DNA of 64,000 bases from Antitrichia curtipendula. Lineage: Eukaryota; Streptophyta; Bryopsida; Hypnales; Leucodontaceae. Under the pieces are notes generated by a model. The model ran no database searches. It had not been told where the DNA came from and saw nothing but the letters and a program-made list of their open reading frames with translations. Below are positions 10,726-22,476 of the stretch, piece by piece. The DNA lies in contig OX579639.1 of NCBI GenBank assembly GCA_951230915.1, positions 12,896,001 through 12,960,000 of the forward strand, written 5' to 3'. The position numbers were made by a program, and so were the translations under genes. Each line of letters opens with the position of its first letter. Positions within the stretch are counted from its first letter, which is position 1.

Positions 10726-12841
10726 ATTGTAGAACACAGTACTTTTGAGATAGTCGGACATGATGGAAGTCCAATTGATGGATTTTTAATCAAAATAAGA
10801 GATCTAGTAGTAGTTGGATGTAGTTTGCATTATTTTTATATCAAAAAGGAAGGAAGTAGTAGTCATAGACTATCTTTTTACATTGAATAGGGATATTAAG
10901 GGCATCAAAATTTTTAAAGGACTTACAACAAATGAAATAAATGGTATTTTTGTACAACAAAGGGAAATATTTATATAGTATAAAATGTTGATTAATTAGA
11001 TGAGTCCCCTCAATATCCCTATTTAGTCTAGTTGAATGACATAAAGTTTGTCAAAAAAAGTCAAACTATATATGATGAGGAATCATTAAAAAAGAATCAT
11101 TGAAATTTAAAATTTAATTTAAAATTATTTAGTATGATATTTTGTATAACATAAATAAAATAAAAGTCAAATTTTAAAATAATAAAATAATATTCTTAAA
11201 TTTTAAATAAAGATGAAGTTACATATAATAAAAAAATAAAATGAAATAAAGAACTGAAAGTATAGATGCTAAATTAAAATCATTTTAAAGCCAACAAAAA
11301 AAAAGAAAAAAAGCCAAGGCATAAATTATATTTCATTTAAAGAATAATTTGATTAGTTAAATTTAAAAAATAAAAGAATTAAAAAAAAATGGATTTCTTT
11401 TAAGGCAAAGCCAAAGTATAAATATAGATAAATTATTAATAGTCATGGTAGATGCCTCCAATCATTGTAGAACTTGCATTGACACTTATGCAATTAATTG
11501 ATTTTTATTTAATTCTTTTTAGAATAATATTCAAATTAACTAGCAAAGCCGGACTCCCTTACTAGTAGGCTTTACAAGATGAAATCTAGAGTCTTTTTCC
11601 TGATCACGAGGCCTTGTATGTATGTACCATGAAGACAATTCTGCATAGAAATAGAGAAGTAAGTTAGATTAAGAAGACAAATTAGTTTGCATAGAAATAG
11701 AAAAGTAAGTTGATTATAAATTATAGGTAAAAAAAAGACAAAAATCTTTAGCTTAATAATTAGTAAAGTTGAAGCCAAATCACTCTCTATACTAGGAAGC
11801 AAAAAACTTTTACTCTTTGCACTAGAAATGGCTTTGCGCTAGGAAGCAAAGCGGGAAGCAAAGCCAACACTAATGCAAAAATTACAAGCCAAAATCAAAG
11901 CCAAAAATAAAATAAATTAAAGATACCATAATTAATTAAATTAAAAAATAATTGGTATAATAATAAATATTTACATCAAATTTTGAATAAATACTTATAA
12001 CAAATAACAAAATATTACAACACATAATATTAAAGATCAACATCAAACATATAGGTAAACAAAGAATAGAAATATAGTAAAATATTAATTATCATTAAAT
12101 AATAATAATAATAATAAAATAAAAATATGGACTTTTCTTATAGATTTTCCTAGCCAAAGCAAAGCAAAATTTAGACACTACTATAATTTTGCATAGAATA
12201 GAAAATCAAATAAAACAAGATATTACTATAATTAAAGATATTAAAAATTATAATTTTAAATAATAAAATATTAATAAAAAACACTCAAATCAAATATTTA
12301 GAAAAAATAACAAAACACTTTAACTTCTACTATTCAAAGATCAACAATTAACAAGTTGGTAGGTAAAGGACGTAAATAGAATGATTTTTAAATAGTGAAT
12401 ATAAAATAATTAAAGTTTACTAAAAGAATAGAAAAAAAAAGAAAAATTAATTAATTACTTTAGATTAAATCTAGAATTTTTTTTCCTTGACCACATTTTT
12501 TTGCATGTATCTTCTATAATTATGGGAATGCTTAATTAGTATGTTGATAATAATGGCAAATGAATGCAATTTAGCAACTTTTTTTTGTAGAAAAGTATGT
12601 CTTGAAGAAAAGAAAATCATGTTTGAGGGACAAACCATCTTCTACTCTTTAATTTCATTCATTTTTTGAATCACAAAAGCAAGCTTTGGAGGATTGACTA
12701 CTCCACATAAAAAGTAATCAATCTTAGCACCAAAATTTTCATATAACATGCCATTCCAACAATTCATATTGATATAATTGCCATTCCAACATATTTATTG
12801 TACTTTTATTCAATGGGATCCAATGGCAAGAGGCTAAACCC
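10726..12841. other. Extremely AT-rich gene-free tract
   Basis: No gene is recognised over about 2 kb. The section 11100-12480 is almost entirely A/T, with a short TAA repeat near 12098-12118 and repeated GCAAAGCCAA-type words (11400-11420, 11830-11900, 12150-12165). It may be an old, eroded satellite or element. Confidence 0.45.
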
Positions 12842-13086
12842 ATTCCATAAAGTGAGATCGGCAAGGTGAAAATGCAAAATTCATTGGGGTAAATGTAAAA
12901 TCTTGCCCTCTATTTTGTACCATGTTTAAGGGATGTTCAACACCTCTCCTAGCTAATTTGGGGTCTCTGACTACAAATATGAATTCAAAATTTGCAAATC
13001 TTATCATGTGTGAAAAATAAAAATTCCTTTGTTTACCCCCAAAGTAAAATTCTTGCATTTTCACCCTCCTGGTCTCACTTCGTGGA
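12842..13086. repeat. Inverted-repeat element related to the GGCCGGGG family
   Basis: The ends are imperfect inverted repeats: left TTCCATAAAGTGAGAT, right (reverse complement) TTCCACGAAGTGAGAC, followed on both arms by GGTGAAAATGCAA. The middle shares AGCTAATTTGGGG and AATATGAATTCAAAATTTGCAAA with the hAT-like elements at 46992, 53223 and 58316, though its outer ends differ. It is non-coding. Confidence 0.55.
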
Positions 13087-13212
13087 ACAAGTTCAACATC
13101 CTTTGATCCAATGACTCAAAAATCTCATGAGGGATTCCAATTGGAAATTACAAATTACTTACAAATTACTTACAAATCAATTCCATTTGTTCTTCACAAT
13201 TATCACATCTTG

Positions 13213-13629
13213 GTAAGGTAGTATGCTCTAAAAGTGCCCATTTTCTTCAAACTGACCTTATTTTTAGGTGGAAAATGGAGATGGAGTGATCCTTAAATGG
13301 ACCACTTTAGTAATTGAATGCATTGAGAAAAAATTGTTTTTCTACTACAAGAGCCAATCATTGTCTTTGAATTTTGCACATCTCTTTACATCTCTTTACA
13401 AGTTGCAAGTGGATGGATTTTAGAAGACCTATGTTCACAAATAGGTGCCTATGCCCCAAATCTTTGAAAATCTATAAGTAATTAAAAAATGCTTGGAAAA
13501 ATACAAAACCACTTTTGTTAGGTTCCACATCTATTTTTCTTTCTCTGAAAAATGATCTAAAGAATATTTCTGTCCACAGAAGCTTGTGAAAAAGGTGGAC
13601 CAGCCCTTAAATGGTCGCTGAAAGGTAAT
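13213..13629. repeat. TAAGGTAG-family element
   Basis: The left terminus GGTAAGGTAGTATGCTCTAA and the body match the element at 48250-48666 throughout. The GAGCCAATCATTGTCTTTG, ATAGGTGCCTATG and GAAAAATGATCTAAAG segments are shared. The right end (AAATGGTCGCTGAAAGG) is slightly truncated relative to the complete copy. It is non-coding. Confidence 0.65.
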
Positions 13630-15328
13630 TATTTTCCCCATTTTTACAATGGCCTAAACCCTAAAACAACTCTAAAACCTAACCCTAACCCTAGATTCAT
13701 GAAATTTCTTATCAAACGGCCGAAACCCCTCCCGCAATTGCAAGCTAGTGACACACACACTCACGTCTTGCGCATGAGCCTTGAGCATCAAACGTGTTTG
13801 ATGTGACGAAGACTCCTCCCCCGCCAGCCTTCACAGAGACGTATCCAGGACGTGCAGTTAAAGCTCATGTCACGGTCCACAATAGTGACAAGCAAAAGGA
13901 AAGCAGGAACACGATCTGGCCCGCCGCCTCAAAGAATCGAATATACAAGCGATCGATGAGGAATAATGTCTTGACGTACGTACAGCCGCCATGATGGATT
14001 TAGACCACCGCTGATCATGAGTTAGCCTCCGTAGTGGAATCAGGATTGACTGACTGCACACACGACCAGGGAAATGCAGACTAGGCTGACCTGATTATAC
14101 TGCAATCGACAGTCGAGCAGCCCTTTGATCAATCCCTAAAATTAATGAAGGAATTGGATGCTTGAGATTCAAAATAAATCCGATTATATAGTTAAGTCCA
14201 GCAGCTTAGATCAAGCTCACCCCAGCATGATCTAGCCGTCCCTAATTACGCGGAATCAACTGCAGTGGAAATTGATACCAGCTTTGCGCTTCATTCCGCT
14301 TGCAGCTGTTGCAGCAGTTTCCGTAATTCAGAATCAGTTGTAATGGCAATGGAACGTCGTTTAGCTTGATCTTAGCTTCGGTACCGATTTCGGCAGTTGC
14401 TTCACCTTTTTCAAACACCCACATGATCAGGAAAATTAGGCCCAGTACCTAATCGGACCAAACTTCGATTTCATTATAAATATTCGTCAGGTGTTCGACG
14501 AGTTTCTTCTCTAATCACAAGTTCTAAGCACAGTTCGATACAACGACACTTTTCAAGACAGAAATCTTTGAAACCTAAATCCTATTTTTTTTTTGTCCTT
14601 ATTGCAGTTGAGGGTCGCAATTTCGGCGCTCTGAATTGTGACAATTTAACAAAGTTTGATGTTCCCAATCAACTGAATCGATTGTAATATCATCTTTTCG
14701 GCTAGTAGGCCAAATTCACGCACAGATCATGCTTTTGCAGATGCTGTACGTACTAAAACTTTCTAGAATGCGCAAGCTAGACCGTTTTTAGTATCAAATT
14801 ACATTGATGCCGCTTTTTGATGCAGTGTCTCTTTTTCATTCAGCTAGCTTGTCAGGTTGTGCAGTTAGTTGTGATGATGGCGATGGTGGGATCGGTGCAG
14901 ACTTTATCAACGCAACCGAAGCTGCGGCAGCGTGTACTTTGAAATGTACAGCCAAAAAAGTGGAGGATTCTGGAACCCACCACATCGATCACTACAGGAA
15001 GCCCTTTTTCTTTTCATATTCCGACAAGTTAGATTACGTGCGTCGTGAAGTATCAATGTACGTACGTATGTTAACTTACGACCATCCGTTCAGGTTTTTC
15101 TGCGTGTTCACGAACCCACGGTTGGATTCCCAAGTGGATGAGGTCACGGGAAACATTTACTAAAATACAATAAAGCGGGGTGAGGCGGAAGCATGCTCTT
15201 GTGGGTTCTACTACTTCAGCGAGCTAGTGGTCAGCTTCAGGTGCGCGCCTGAAGTGTGTACCGTCGTGTGGCCGGAACAAGCTTAAGTTGTTGCTAGCTG
15301 CAGGCGAAGGGAAGTGCACACACGCGCA
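13630..15328 (+). promoter_or_regulatory. 5' flank of the cytochrome b561 gene
   Basis: The sequence becomes less AT-rich and low-copy ahead of the b561 start at 15329. A telomere-box-like cluster (CCTAAACCCTAAAA and AACCCTAACCCTAG) lies at 13651-13694. A 20-base near-palindrome at 15235-15254 (CTTCAGGTGCGCGCCTGAAG) sits about 75 bases before the start codon. A 119-codon reading frame at 14804-15163 resembles nothing I know and I do not call it. The transcription start is not defined. Confidence 0.35.
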
Positions 15329-17139
15329 ATGGCGAACTTAAGGCTTTTATGCACTTTTGTGTTCACTTTCCTTGCGTACTGTGTGCCAGGAGCGCTCGCC
15401 CAAGAAGAACCTGTGAGTGCTAAGCTTGTGCATGCGCGTGTGCGAGCTTGTGGTTGCAGATGAAACTTGACTTTGGTTTTGCATTTTACTTCACCTGGGG
15501 TTTGATAAATCATCTCTTTCATGAAAACAGATTGGATGGTTCAGGAAAGCAAGTAAATGAATCCAAGTAGCACGTGCATGTACATCGAGCTTTGTCTGTG
15601 CTGTGTCTTGTTACCTTAGCATTGTGAATTGATTTCCCACTTAGAGAAAATCCAGAGGTTCGTTAATCAGCTACGCAACCCGGGGTAGCAGCTTATGAAT
15701 TGTTTTTCTTATTTTGAAGTATTGTGTTGCTTAAGATGAGAGTGAGAGAAGGAGTTATGTTACTGTATCAACCATAACCCAGGCTGTGAAATCAATCAAA
15801 AACGGCAGCTAGCTACTAATTAACACGTCGCTTCACTCCTTTTTATCAGTTAGCACGGGAAATGGATTACTGTGAAAATTCGTGAGAAACTTATCAATAA
15901 ATGTGGCATGCAGAAGCAATTTCCATTTAAATGGATCAAAATTCATGGCTGGCTCATGTGGTTCGGCATGGGGCTGCTCATGCCCGTGGCCATTGTCCTG
16001 GTCCGATTCTCCAAGCAAGCTCGCGAGCGCGGCGACTTGAAAACAGTGCGGACCTTGGTCTACGCCCATATTTTCATTCAGGTGTGCGACCACAGCCCCT
16101 TTCTGATCGAGAATGCATGTATCATTGGTTTGTTGAACTCTCTATGAAAACATTAATTAGTGAACCACATCAGTTCAATTATATTGGGATTTCTTTTTTT
16201 AATAGATGTATCTCATTCTGGAGTTGGGTGGCATTTCAGGTGATAGCGGTGCTGGCCACGATAATCAGTGCTGTGGTGGCCTTCACAAAATTCGACAACA
16301 GTTTCCCCTACACGCATGAACGACTGGGACTGGCGTTGTGGATCTTGGTGTGGGTTGCACCTCTTCTTGGCTTCGTTCGTCCTGATCAGTAAGCTTTTTT
16401 CTTCGTAATTCCTCGCGCGCGCCGTACTTGCACTTGCTCCTGCTTCTGTGTGCTTCGCCATGTGCCGGGCACGGTGCCGTGCACCCTTTGGAGGACACCT
16501 TACTCTTTACCTATCGTTCCTCTATCTCATTGTGAGACCTTCAATTTCCCTGATCCAAGTCGGTCACAGAGTCTACAGGTCTCCTACAAGAGTTCCAAGG
16601 GTGGCACTTAAATGCTACCTATGTTCATGTGGCATACTTAGTGGCATTTTACATGCAGTTTTTGAAAGATGGGAGTGACAGTCATCCTTGTTAGTGTTTT
16701 CTTGCCTGTGACAACGGAAGAGCTTGATGAAATTCCGTACTGCCTAAGTCACCTTCTTATTTGTTTGTTTGCTTGCTTGCTTGCTTGTTGGGGTGGCAGC
16801 GGCATGAGATCCAGGCCAGCCTGGTATGCTGCCCACTGGCTAACAGGAACTGGCGGCGTACTTCTGGGGTTCTACAACATCTACACCGGCATGCACGCGT
16901 ACGAGCAGATACACAGGAAGAGCTTGCGAACGGTCAACATTCTGTTTTCCATTCAACTCAGTCTTGTGGCATTCGTGTACCTCGCCCAAGATAGGTGGCA
17001 GTACTTGACGGACCAAGGCAAATTCTCCAAGACGGTCACGCCCACGTACAACGGCGACCGCAAGCCAAGCAACGGCACTGCGACGACCCAGACGGATGGT
17101 CACCACGAGGCTCATATCCAGATCATCCCCGATGCATAA
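15329..17139 (+). CDS. Cytochrome b561-domain protein, signal peptide, no DOMON domain
   Basis: Four exons assemble without a break: 15329-15412, 15854-16081, 16240-16388 and 16800-17139, with GT-AG introns and a 266-residue product. Residues 1-24 are a signal peptide ending GALA before QEEP. Five or so hydrophobic segments follow. The expected haem-ligand histidines are H59 (KIHGWLMW), H100 (YAHIF), H130 (YTHERLG) and H166 (YAAHWLTG), and the FVRPDHG loop is present. b561 proteins pass electrons across membranes, classically from ascorbate to ferric or semidehydroascorbate acceptors. Plant homologues of this short form (signal peptide plus b561, no DOMON) exist and their role is poorly known. 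The C-terminal tail is hydrophilic and Thr/His-rich. The start is chosen because it opens a signal peptide and the first donor is phase 0. The second-exon acceptor TTAG at 15850-15853 is the only one nearby that keeps the frame open. No lesion is seen. Confidence 0.9.
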
Positions 17140-18328
17140 AACTCCGTCCGAGGACCTACACTGCACGCACAAGTAGCTGCAAAGCTTTTCAATTCTTCAA
17201 TGAAGCGTCGGTTGTTTGTAATCGTCTACAATACTGATTCCCTTTTACCGAAATTAATCTACAGTCTTCGATATCTCTAGAATGACTGTGTTCAATGGTT
17301 GTAAACTTGTAATATATATATAGAGAATAGGATCCATTTTTCTTTGCCATTAGATCAGAATGTTTCTTCTACAATGTAAGAATCGATTCAGTTATAATAA
17401 TGCAATTTAAAGATGCATGATTGTACAGATTTGATGCATTGATAAGTCAAGGACTAGGTAACTATCCTGAAAGTACAGCCTTGTTATGATCGATCGATAC
17501 CGTGCCAGAGTCCACGGGATGTTATAAATCTCCATTACAAGCTTGATCTTTCACGCTCTTTAACATAATATCGATGGTTAAATCTCATTCAATGATGCTC
17601 AATCAATGGTCTGGAACACAAGGCACCATTGACGGACTAAATCACGAGGCGTAATAGAACGAAAAAGTCCGCATTTGTAGCCAAACCATCAATTCAACCA
17701 GTATTGCAGATGATTGAGGATCCATCCATATCTGCAACAAGGAGCATCATTTAGATTCATATCTAATTTGCGTGAATAGATAGATCTCGAGACAATCTCC
17801 CTCCATCATGCTCATAGAGTAGTACTTAGAACACCTGCCCTTTGTGATTTTAACTGAATTTTGACCCAACCAGGCACATACCAAGAACAACCCCATGTTG
17901 AATAAACTGTTATAAGTTTTTTCCTGATCTTCATTGCAAGGGTATACTGTATGAGTGTCTGTTTCACCAGATTTTAAAAGAGAGGAAATGTACTATACAA
18001 TTATGTACTTCAAAACGGATAGAAACTCATACATTCCAGCCAATCAACAAGAGGAGTCTCATATCTTGGTGGATAACCGTTTGTTGGCTGTAAAAGCTTT
18101 GGTGCTCATGCAAGTGTACAATCGTGTCATAATGCCAAGTCCGGTTCTAAAAGCAGATTCCATTGGATAGTCAGAAAAGCGTTATAACTCATAGCACAGA
18201 CCCTCTTTCTACACCCTTAGATTTGCAAAAGGTACAAATATGGACGTTTGTGATGAATTATTAGACTTGGCATTATGTCCCATAGTGCCTTTGAGACTCC
18301 CTACTCTTGAGCATTATCTAGTTCATTT
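17140..18328. other. 3' flank of the b561 gene
   Basis: No gene is recognised. The first few hundred bases are presumably 3' untranslated sequence, with AT-rich stretches near 17310-17330 (ATATATATATAGAG) and 17392-17410 (TATAATAATGCAATTTAAAG) that could act in polyadenylation. The remainder is ordinary low-copy sequence. Confidence 0.4.
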
Positions 18329-18520
18329 TACAGGTAGAACCTCTCTTAATGCATGGTGCAAGGACTATGCACTAAGAGAGGTTTATGCCTTTAGATAGGC
18401 CACAAATATTTGTAAACATTTAATTCAGCTTTCCATCTTGAATCACGCGCATGCCCACCTACTGTTTGCAAACTCCATTATTGCATATTAAGCAATGCAC
18501 TAAGAAAGGTTCTACCTGTA
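18329..18520. repeat. 192-bp inverted-repeat unit with an internal hairpin
   Basis: The left end TACAGGTAGAACCTCTCTTA and the right end (reverse complement TACAGGTAGAACCTTTCTTA) form about 27-bp inverted termini. Inside the left half, AACCTCTCTTAATGCA is followed 14 bases later by TGCACTAAGAGAGGTT, giving a second short hairpin. One 16-base word therefore occurs three times in 190 bases. No target duplication is evident. Confidence 0.6.
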
Positions 18521-20690
18521 CTGAGCGTCCTACAGTGTAGGAGAGCAGCGATTGAGTATGACAGCCGCACGGCCATCTATTGATTTTTTGCATGCGCAAC
18601 GAGCTTCTCCACTGAATTGGTTCATACATTAAGCTCCTGAAAGATATGTTATCCGCATCTGAGAGAGCATCAGCGATCTGGGACCAACTTAGGCTGCAGC
18701 AGCAGCAGCAGAGCATTCAGCATTGATCTGTTGCCAAAAAGTTTTGAAGAAAAGTACAAAAAAACGGTGGTTGTACGCTCCACGTACAGAGGTGTCAGTT
18801 TCTCGTTTGCCGCATGAGAGATACTGCGTGGGATACTTAATCGAGTTACTGTACTTGTTGCGGACCCTTCTTTTCTTGTGGGAAAAAACAGTATCCGTCC
18901 TTTCAAAGCGCACGAAAAAAGGAACAAGCTAGCCTCACCTGGGTCTTGTAGCTACGGGGCCTGAGGTTCGCGGTCAGACTACGTGGGGGTGAGTTTCCAG
19001 TGCGCGGCGTGGATGTCCACGGAGTGAAAAAAAACATTATCAATGCACCACACTAAAGAGAATTTATCATCAATTGTTGCCCTCCGTTTTGTCACACTAC
19101 TTTTGTCATAAATTCAAGCAACCTGACGTCTCCTTTCAGCAATTCCAGCGTGAATTGTGTCTCGATCGCCATGCAAGGTGGCACACTTGAATTGAAGCAC
19201 GTTGATGGTCTCGTTCGTGTCCTGGCACACCAAAAGCTGCCAGCAATCCTGAAAACGTCCCAGGCATGCAGGCAATTTAGCAGCAAAGGAAACTAAATGT
19301 CCCGAATTGCGTTGCCAGGAGAAAAATTGATGTGTAAGTTTGCCTGTTTCTTTTTTATCCCACGTGAGTTTGAGCGCGATCTTCCGTTTCCTCCTTGGTC
19401 AGCCCCATCTGTTCCTCCTTGGTCAGCCTCAGGAGAATAAGACGACTGCTCTGGCTCTTGGTAGTCAGCCCAATGCGGTCGGTAGATATCCCAAGCATGA
19501 GGAACAAGAATTTTTGTTCCTTGATTGGAGGCAAGTGCACGTAATCGGCAGGGTCAAAGTAGAGATCAGCTGGACTGCGGCGGTAACCCCATGAGACGTA
19601 TTGCACCCGGTATCGTGGCAGCTCTTGGGATTAATGTCGGTTGACTTGAATTGAGGTCGCCCATGTTTGTCTGGAGTTGTCTGGAGTTGTTAAAAATACT
19701 TTGTCTGGCGACGTCGTCCGGAGTTGCGGGAGATGGAAATTGAAGGCTATGGCGGATATGAAGCTCCGCCTCCCCCACCATAATTAATTCATAGCCCGAA
19801 CCTTGGACCCTATGTAACAACGTTTGTAGCAACATTAGGACAGTGAAACACAACAATTTGGTTTAACTTTTCGTAACAACGTGAACAACGTTTTTGTACA
19901 TGTTTGCTGTGAAGTACGTTCCAAAATTTTCATTTGTGCTGAAAAAGCGTACGTAAAGAAAGCATCCTCCAAAATGTTGCAAAAGCATGGCTACGGATGT
20001 TTGAAACGTTGCCTGCCTGCTAGGGACAGATGGGTTGTACTCCAATATGTTAACTTGGTTCTCAAGGCTGTAAGAACGGCAGCGATTGTGGCGGACCCTT
20101 CGATGGACGAAAAACTGAGAACTCAACGACCACAATCACATGCTTGCAAGCCGACCAACAATTTCGAATTTTCTCTTACAACTGTTGCACAATTCCTTGT
20201 AGAATTCCGGGTTTGGCCGATTCTAGCTGCACGGAGTCCGCCCTAAATAATGAACAAACACGTCATCTGGATGAACATTCCGTAATTCCCTCCCCAAACT
20301 GAACAGGATTACGAGGGAGTCAAAGCATGAAACCCTGAAATCCTGGAATCGAAGCACGAAATCCTAATTCCGGGGCAAAAATCCGTCACTAAAATGTATT
20401 CGAAACAGGCTGGCGGTGCTTTATGGTTTCTCTGACTTTTATCCGTAGAGTAGTAGTAGATCTGGTTGCCGTGATTTCGTGTAGGACTATGCATCAGGAA
20501 CAAGAGGCAATGTAGCAGAATCGAATGTATGGATTCCTCTAGATCAAGTTGCAAGCTCTTGGCGATCTCAATTTGGTGATTCTTTGATGAAGCTTTTGCC
20601 TTCCACTTCAGCTAATGAAGGCAGCACAGGAGCGAAAGACTGGCGTCGGTTTCATTTTCTGTATACCTGGCATACGAAATAGTTGGCATC
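18521..20690. other. Low-copy region, no recognised gene
   Basis: Base composition is more balanced than in the surrounding repeats, and several moderate reading frames exist on both strands (+ 19881-20246; - 19355-19606 and 19566-19856). Some stretches, such as the - strand near 19500-19606 reading QYVSWGYRRSPADLYFDP, look protein-like, but I cannot assign a family or a continuous exon set. It may hold an eroded gene. Confidence 0.3.
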
Positions 20691-20699
20691 AACGGATCA

Positions 20700-21330
20700 T
20701 CCCAGGTAATTTCATCATTCTGAATTTTGCGCCTTGTTTTGTTTAGGTGTATGGTAGTGTACAAGACCTCCAACCGAGTTTTATTGAATCTAGTATGCTG
20801 AGTTACAAGGTGCAAACCAGTAAACACCAAACCCAAGGATGCATTCAACCCTAAACCCTAAAACCCTAAGGGACGTTATTCAAGGATGCAATACGAAACT
20901 TACTTTAGAATGAAGACCTGTACAATTGTTGTCCACTGACCACCCCATGTAACTACACCATCATTGATTTTGTGCGTTATGTTTTCTTCAGAGTACCCTG
21001 TTACATGATCTTGAATTGAGTTTTATTGAATCTAGTTTACACGGTTGCAAATCAGTAAACCCTAAACCCCCAAATCCCCAAACCCTAGGGCACGCTATTC
21101 AAGGATGCAGCAAACCTTAAACCCTAAAAACTCTAAACTCTAAAACTCTAAGGGACGTTTTTCACGGATGCAATACGAAACTTGCTTTAGAATGTGGCCA
21201 CACAGAATTGTTGTCCACTGACCACCATCTTAGATTTTGTGCCTTATGTTTCTTCAGAGTTCCCTATTCCAGGTCTATGGCAGTTTTCGTGCTCTCGAAT
21301 TGAGTATCATTGAATCTAGTATGCAGTATC
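20700..21330. repeat. About three degenerate tandem units with telomere-like motifs
   Basis: A unit of roughly 220-270 bases recurs. Its words are TTTTGTGC(C/G)TTATG, TTTTATTGAATCTAGT, runs of AACCCTAAACCC, GGGACGTT, TTCA(A/C)GGATGCAATACGAAACTT and TTGTTGTCCACTGACCACC. Clear instances of the last blocks lie near 20868-20945 and 21150-21230. CCCTAAA-type motifs lie near 20847-20870, 21056-21090 and 21112-21152. Plant telomeres are (CCCTAAA)n, so these are short interstitial telomere-like sequences or telo-box clusters. Confidence 0.6.
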
Positions 21331-21492
21331 ACACGGGTGCTTGCAGGAAGACCCTCTATAGTATGCTGGGGTTTCCTTCTGTGAATCCCATGTAGTAAAT
21401 ACTAGTCCATGTTGCTACCGTATCATGAGCATTTGGTTTGCAGCCAAGTTCTTGTATGCAGTTATTCTCGAGGTGATTTTTTACCCGTGCAG

Positions 21493-21893
21493 GTTGGAAA
21501 GACTCGTGATTCCATCCCTTGTGAAATATAGGTTTGGGGATTGTAGGTTTTAAGCTGCTGGAGGCTACATTTCTTTGGAATGTGCTACCGACGTCAACGT
21601 TTTCATTGATGCTGTTAAGCTTCTGCTTACGGATGGGAGCTATGGTTTTGAAATGATGTGTTTCTCTTCACAACGAAGCGAGTCCCAAATCATTTTCTGC
21701 TGTTCAAAGTTTTGGACTTTTTCAAGCTGTTCTTGTTTGTTACCCTGAGAAAGATGGTATTTCCCCCATCAAGAGTAGTTGGGCGTTGAAAGTGTTGAAA
21801 GTGTTGGCTGCGCAAGAAAGATTTGACTTCCTCAACATTCTTCAAGGTTCATGGTTTTCCAAAAGCAACGGGAGGGCTTACGCATCCAGATAA
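21493..21893 (+). pseudogene. Broken exon of an unrecognised protein-coding gene
   Basis: Starting after a CAG acceptor-like site at 21490-21492, one frame reads LERLVIPSLVKYRFGDCRF, a TAA stop at 21551, then AAGGYISLECATDVNVFIDA and on to about 21690. The protein-like reading then shifts to another frame: AVQSFGLFQAVLVCYPEKDG, ISPIKSSWALKVLKVLAAQE, RFDFLNILQG, ending at a stop at about 21891. Composition and continuity look like real protein, but a stop and a frameshift break it. I do not recognise the family. It may belong with the arginine/serine-rich exon at 22000-22161. Confidence 0.5.
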
Positions 21894-21999
21894 GCTCAGA
21901 GACTCCAAATTCTTTGATGTCTCTGATGTTGTCTTACGCCTCAGTTTCTGTGTTCGCTTGTCTTTGTACAGTGTTCAATTGTTCACTCAGTGGTGACTT

Positions 22000-22161
22000 G
22001 ATAAAAGAAGCCGAAGTAGAAGCCCTCCTTCAAAGAAAGGCCGTGGTCGTGAAGGCTCTGTTAAGCGACGGCCGAAGATTGAACTATGGAATCGTGAACG
22101 TGAGGAGCTTCAAGCTTCAGCTGCTGCTGCTTCTGAGCATGACAATGGTGCTGATTTCAGG
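22000..22161 (+). pseudogene. Exon-like segment encoding an Arg/Ser-rich stretch
   Basis: One frame reads DKRSRSRSPPSKKGRGREG, then SVKRRPKIELWNREREELQ, ASAAAASEHDNGADFR, and ends at a good splice donor (AGG followed by GTAAGT at 22162). RS-rich, highly charged sequence of this kind is typical of nuclear or splicing-related proteins. The same frame has a TGA just upstream, so an acceptor must lie between about 21990 and 22010. The family is unknown and the gene is probably dead given its neighbour. The longer overlapping frame at 21851-22165 is likely a shadow. Confidence 0.45.
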
Positions 22162-22433
22162 GTAAGTTCCCTTGAATTGAAGGATCTGATTTTATGTGCA
22201 CTTGAATTATTATTTTGAAAATTTTGAGGTTGCTGCCAAGAGCACATGAAACTCAATGAAAAGTCATTGGGTGGTAGTTTTGTATTGATGAATTGTCAAA
22301 GTCACGATGATGTCTTTGCAGTAGACCATGCTTATTTTGACCGACCTTTCCACCTTCTTGAAGCTCTAGTCTGCAGCGTTTGCTGGGTTAGATCCTGCCT
22401 GCACCAACGAAGCAGCGCCAATTAGCTGATTGG

Positions 22434-22476
22434 CTAGGGTTTAGGGCCTAGGGCCTAGGGTTTTAGGGTTTAGTGT
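22434..22476. repeat. Telomere-like TTTAGGG cluster
   Basis: About 40 bases consist of GGGTTTAGGGCCTAGGGCC-type repeats in the TTTAGGG orientation, opposite to the CCCTAAA clusters 1.3-1.6 kb upstream. It is too degenerate to be a telomere end and reads as an interstitial telomere-like tract. Confidence 0.6.

Noticed and set aside
14804..15163. 119-codon frame upstream of the b561 gene
   Set aside because: No recognisable domain or splice context; more likely leader or promoter sequence.
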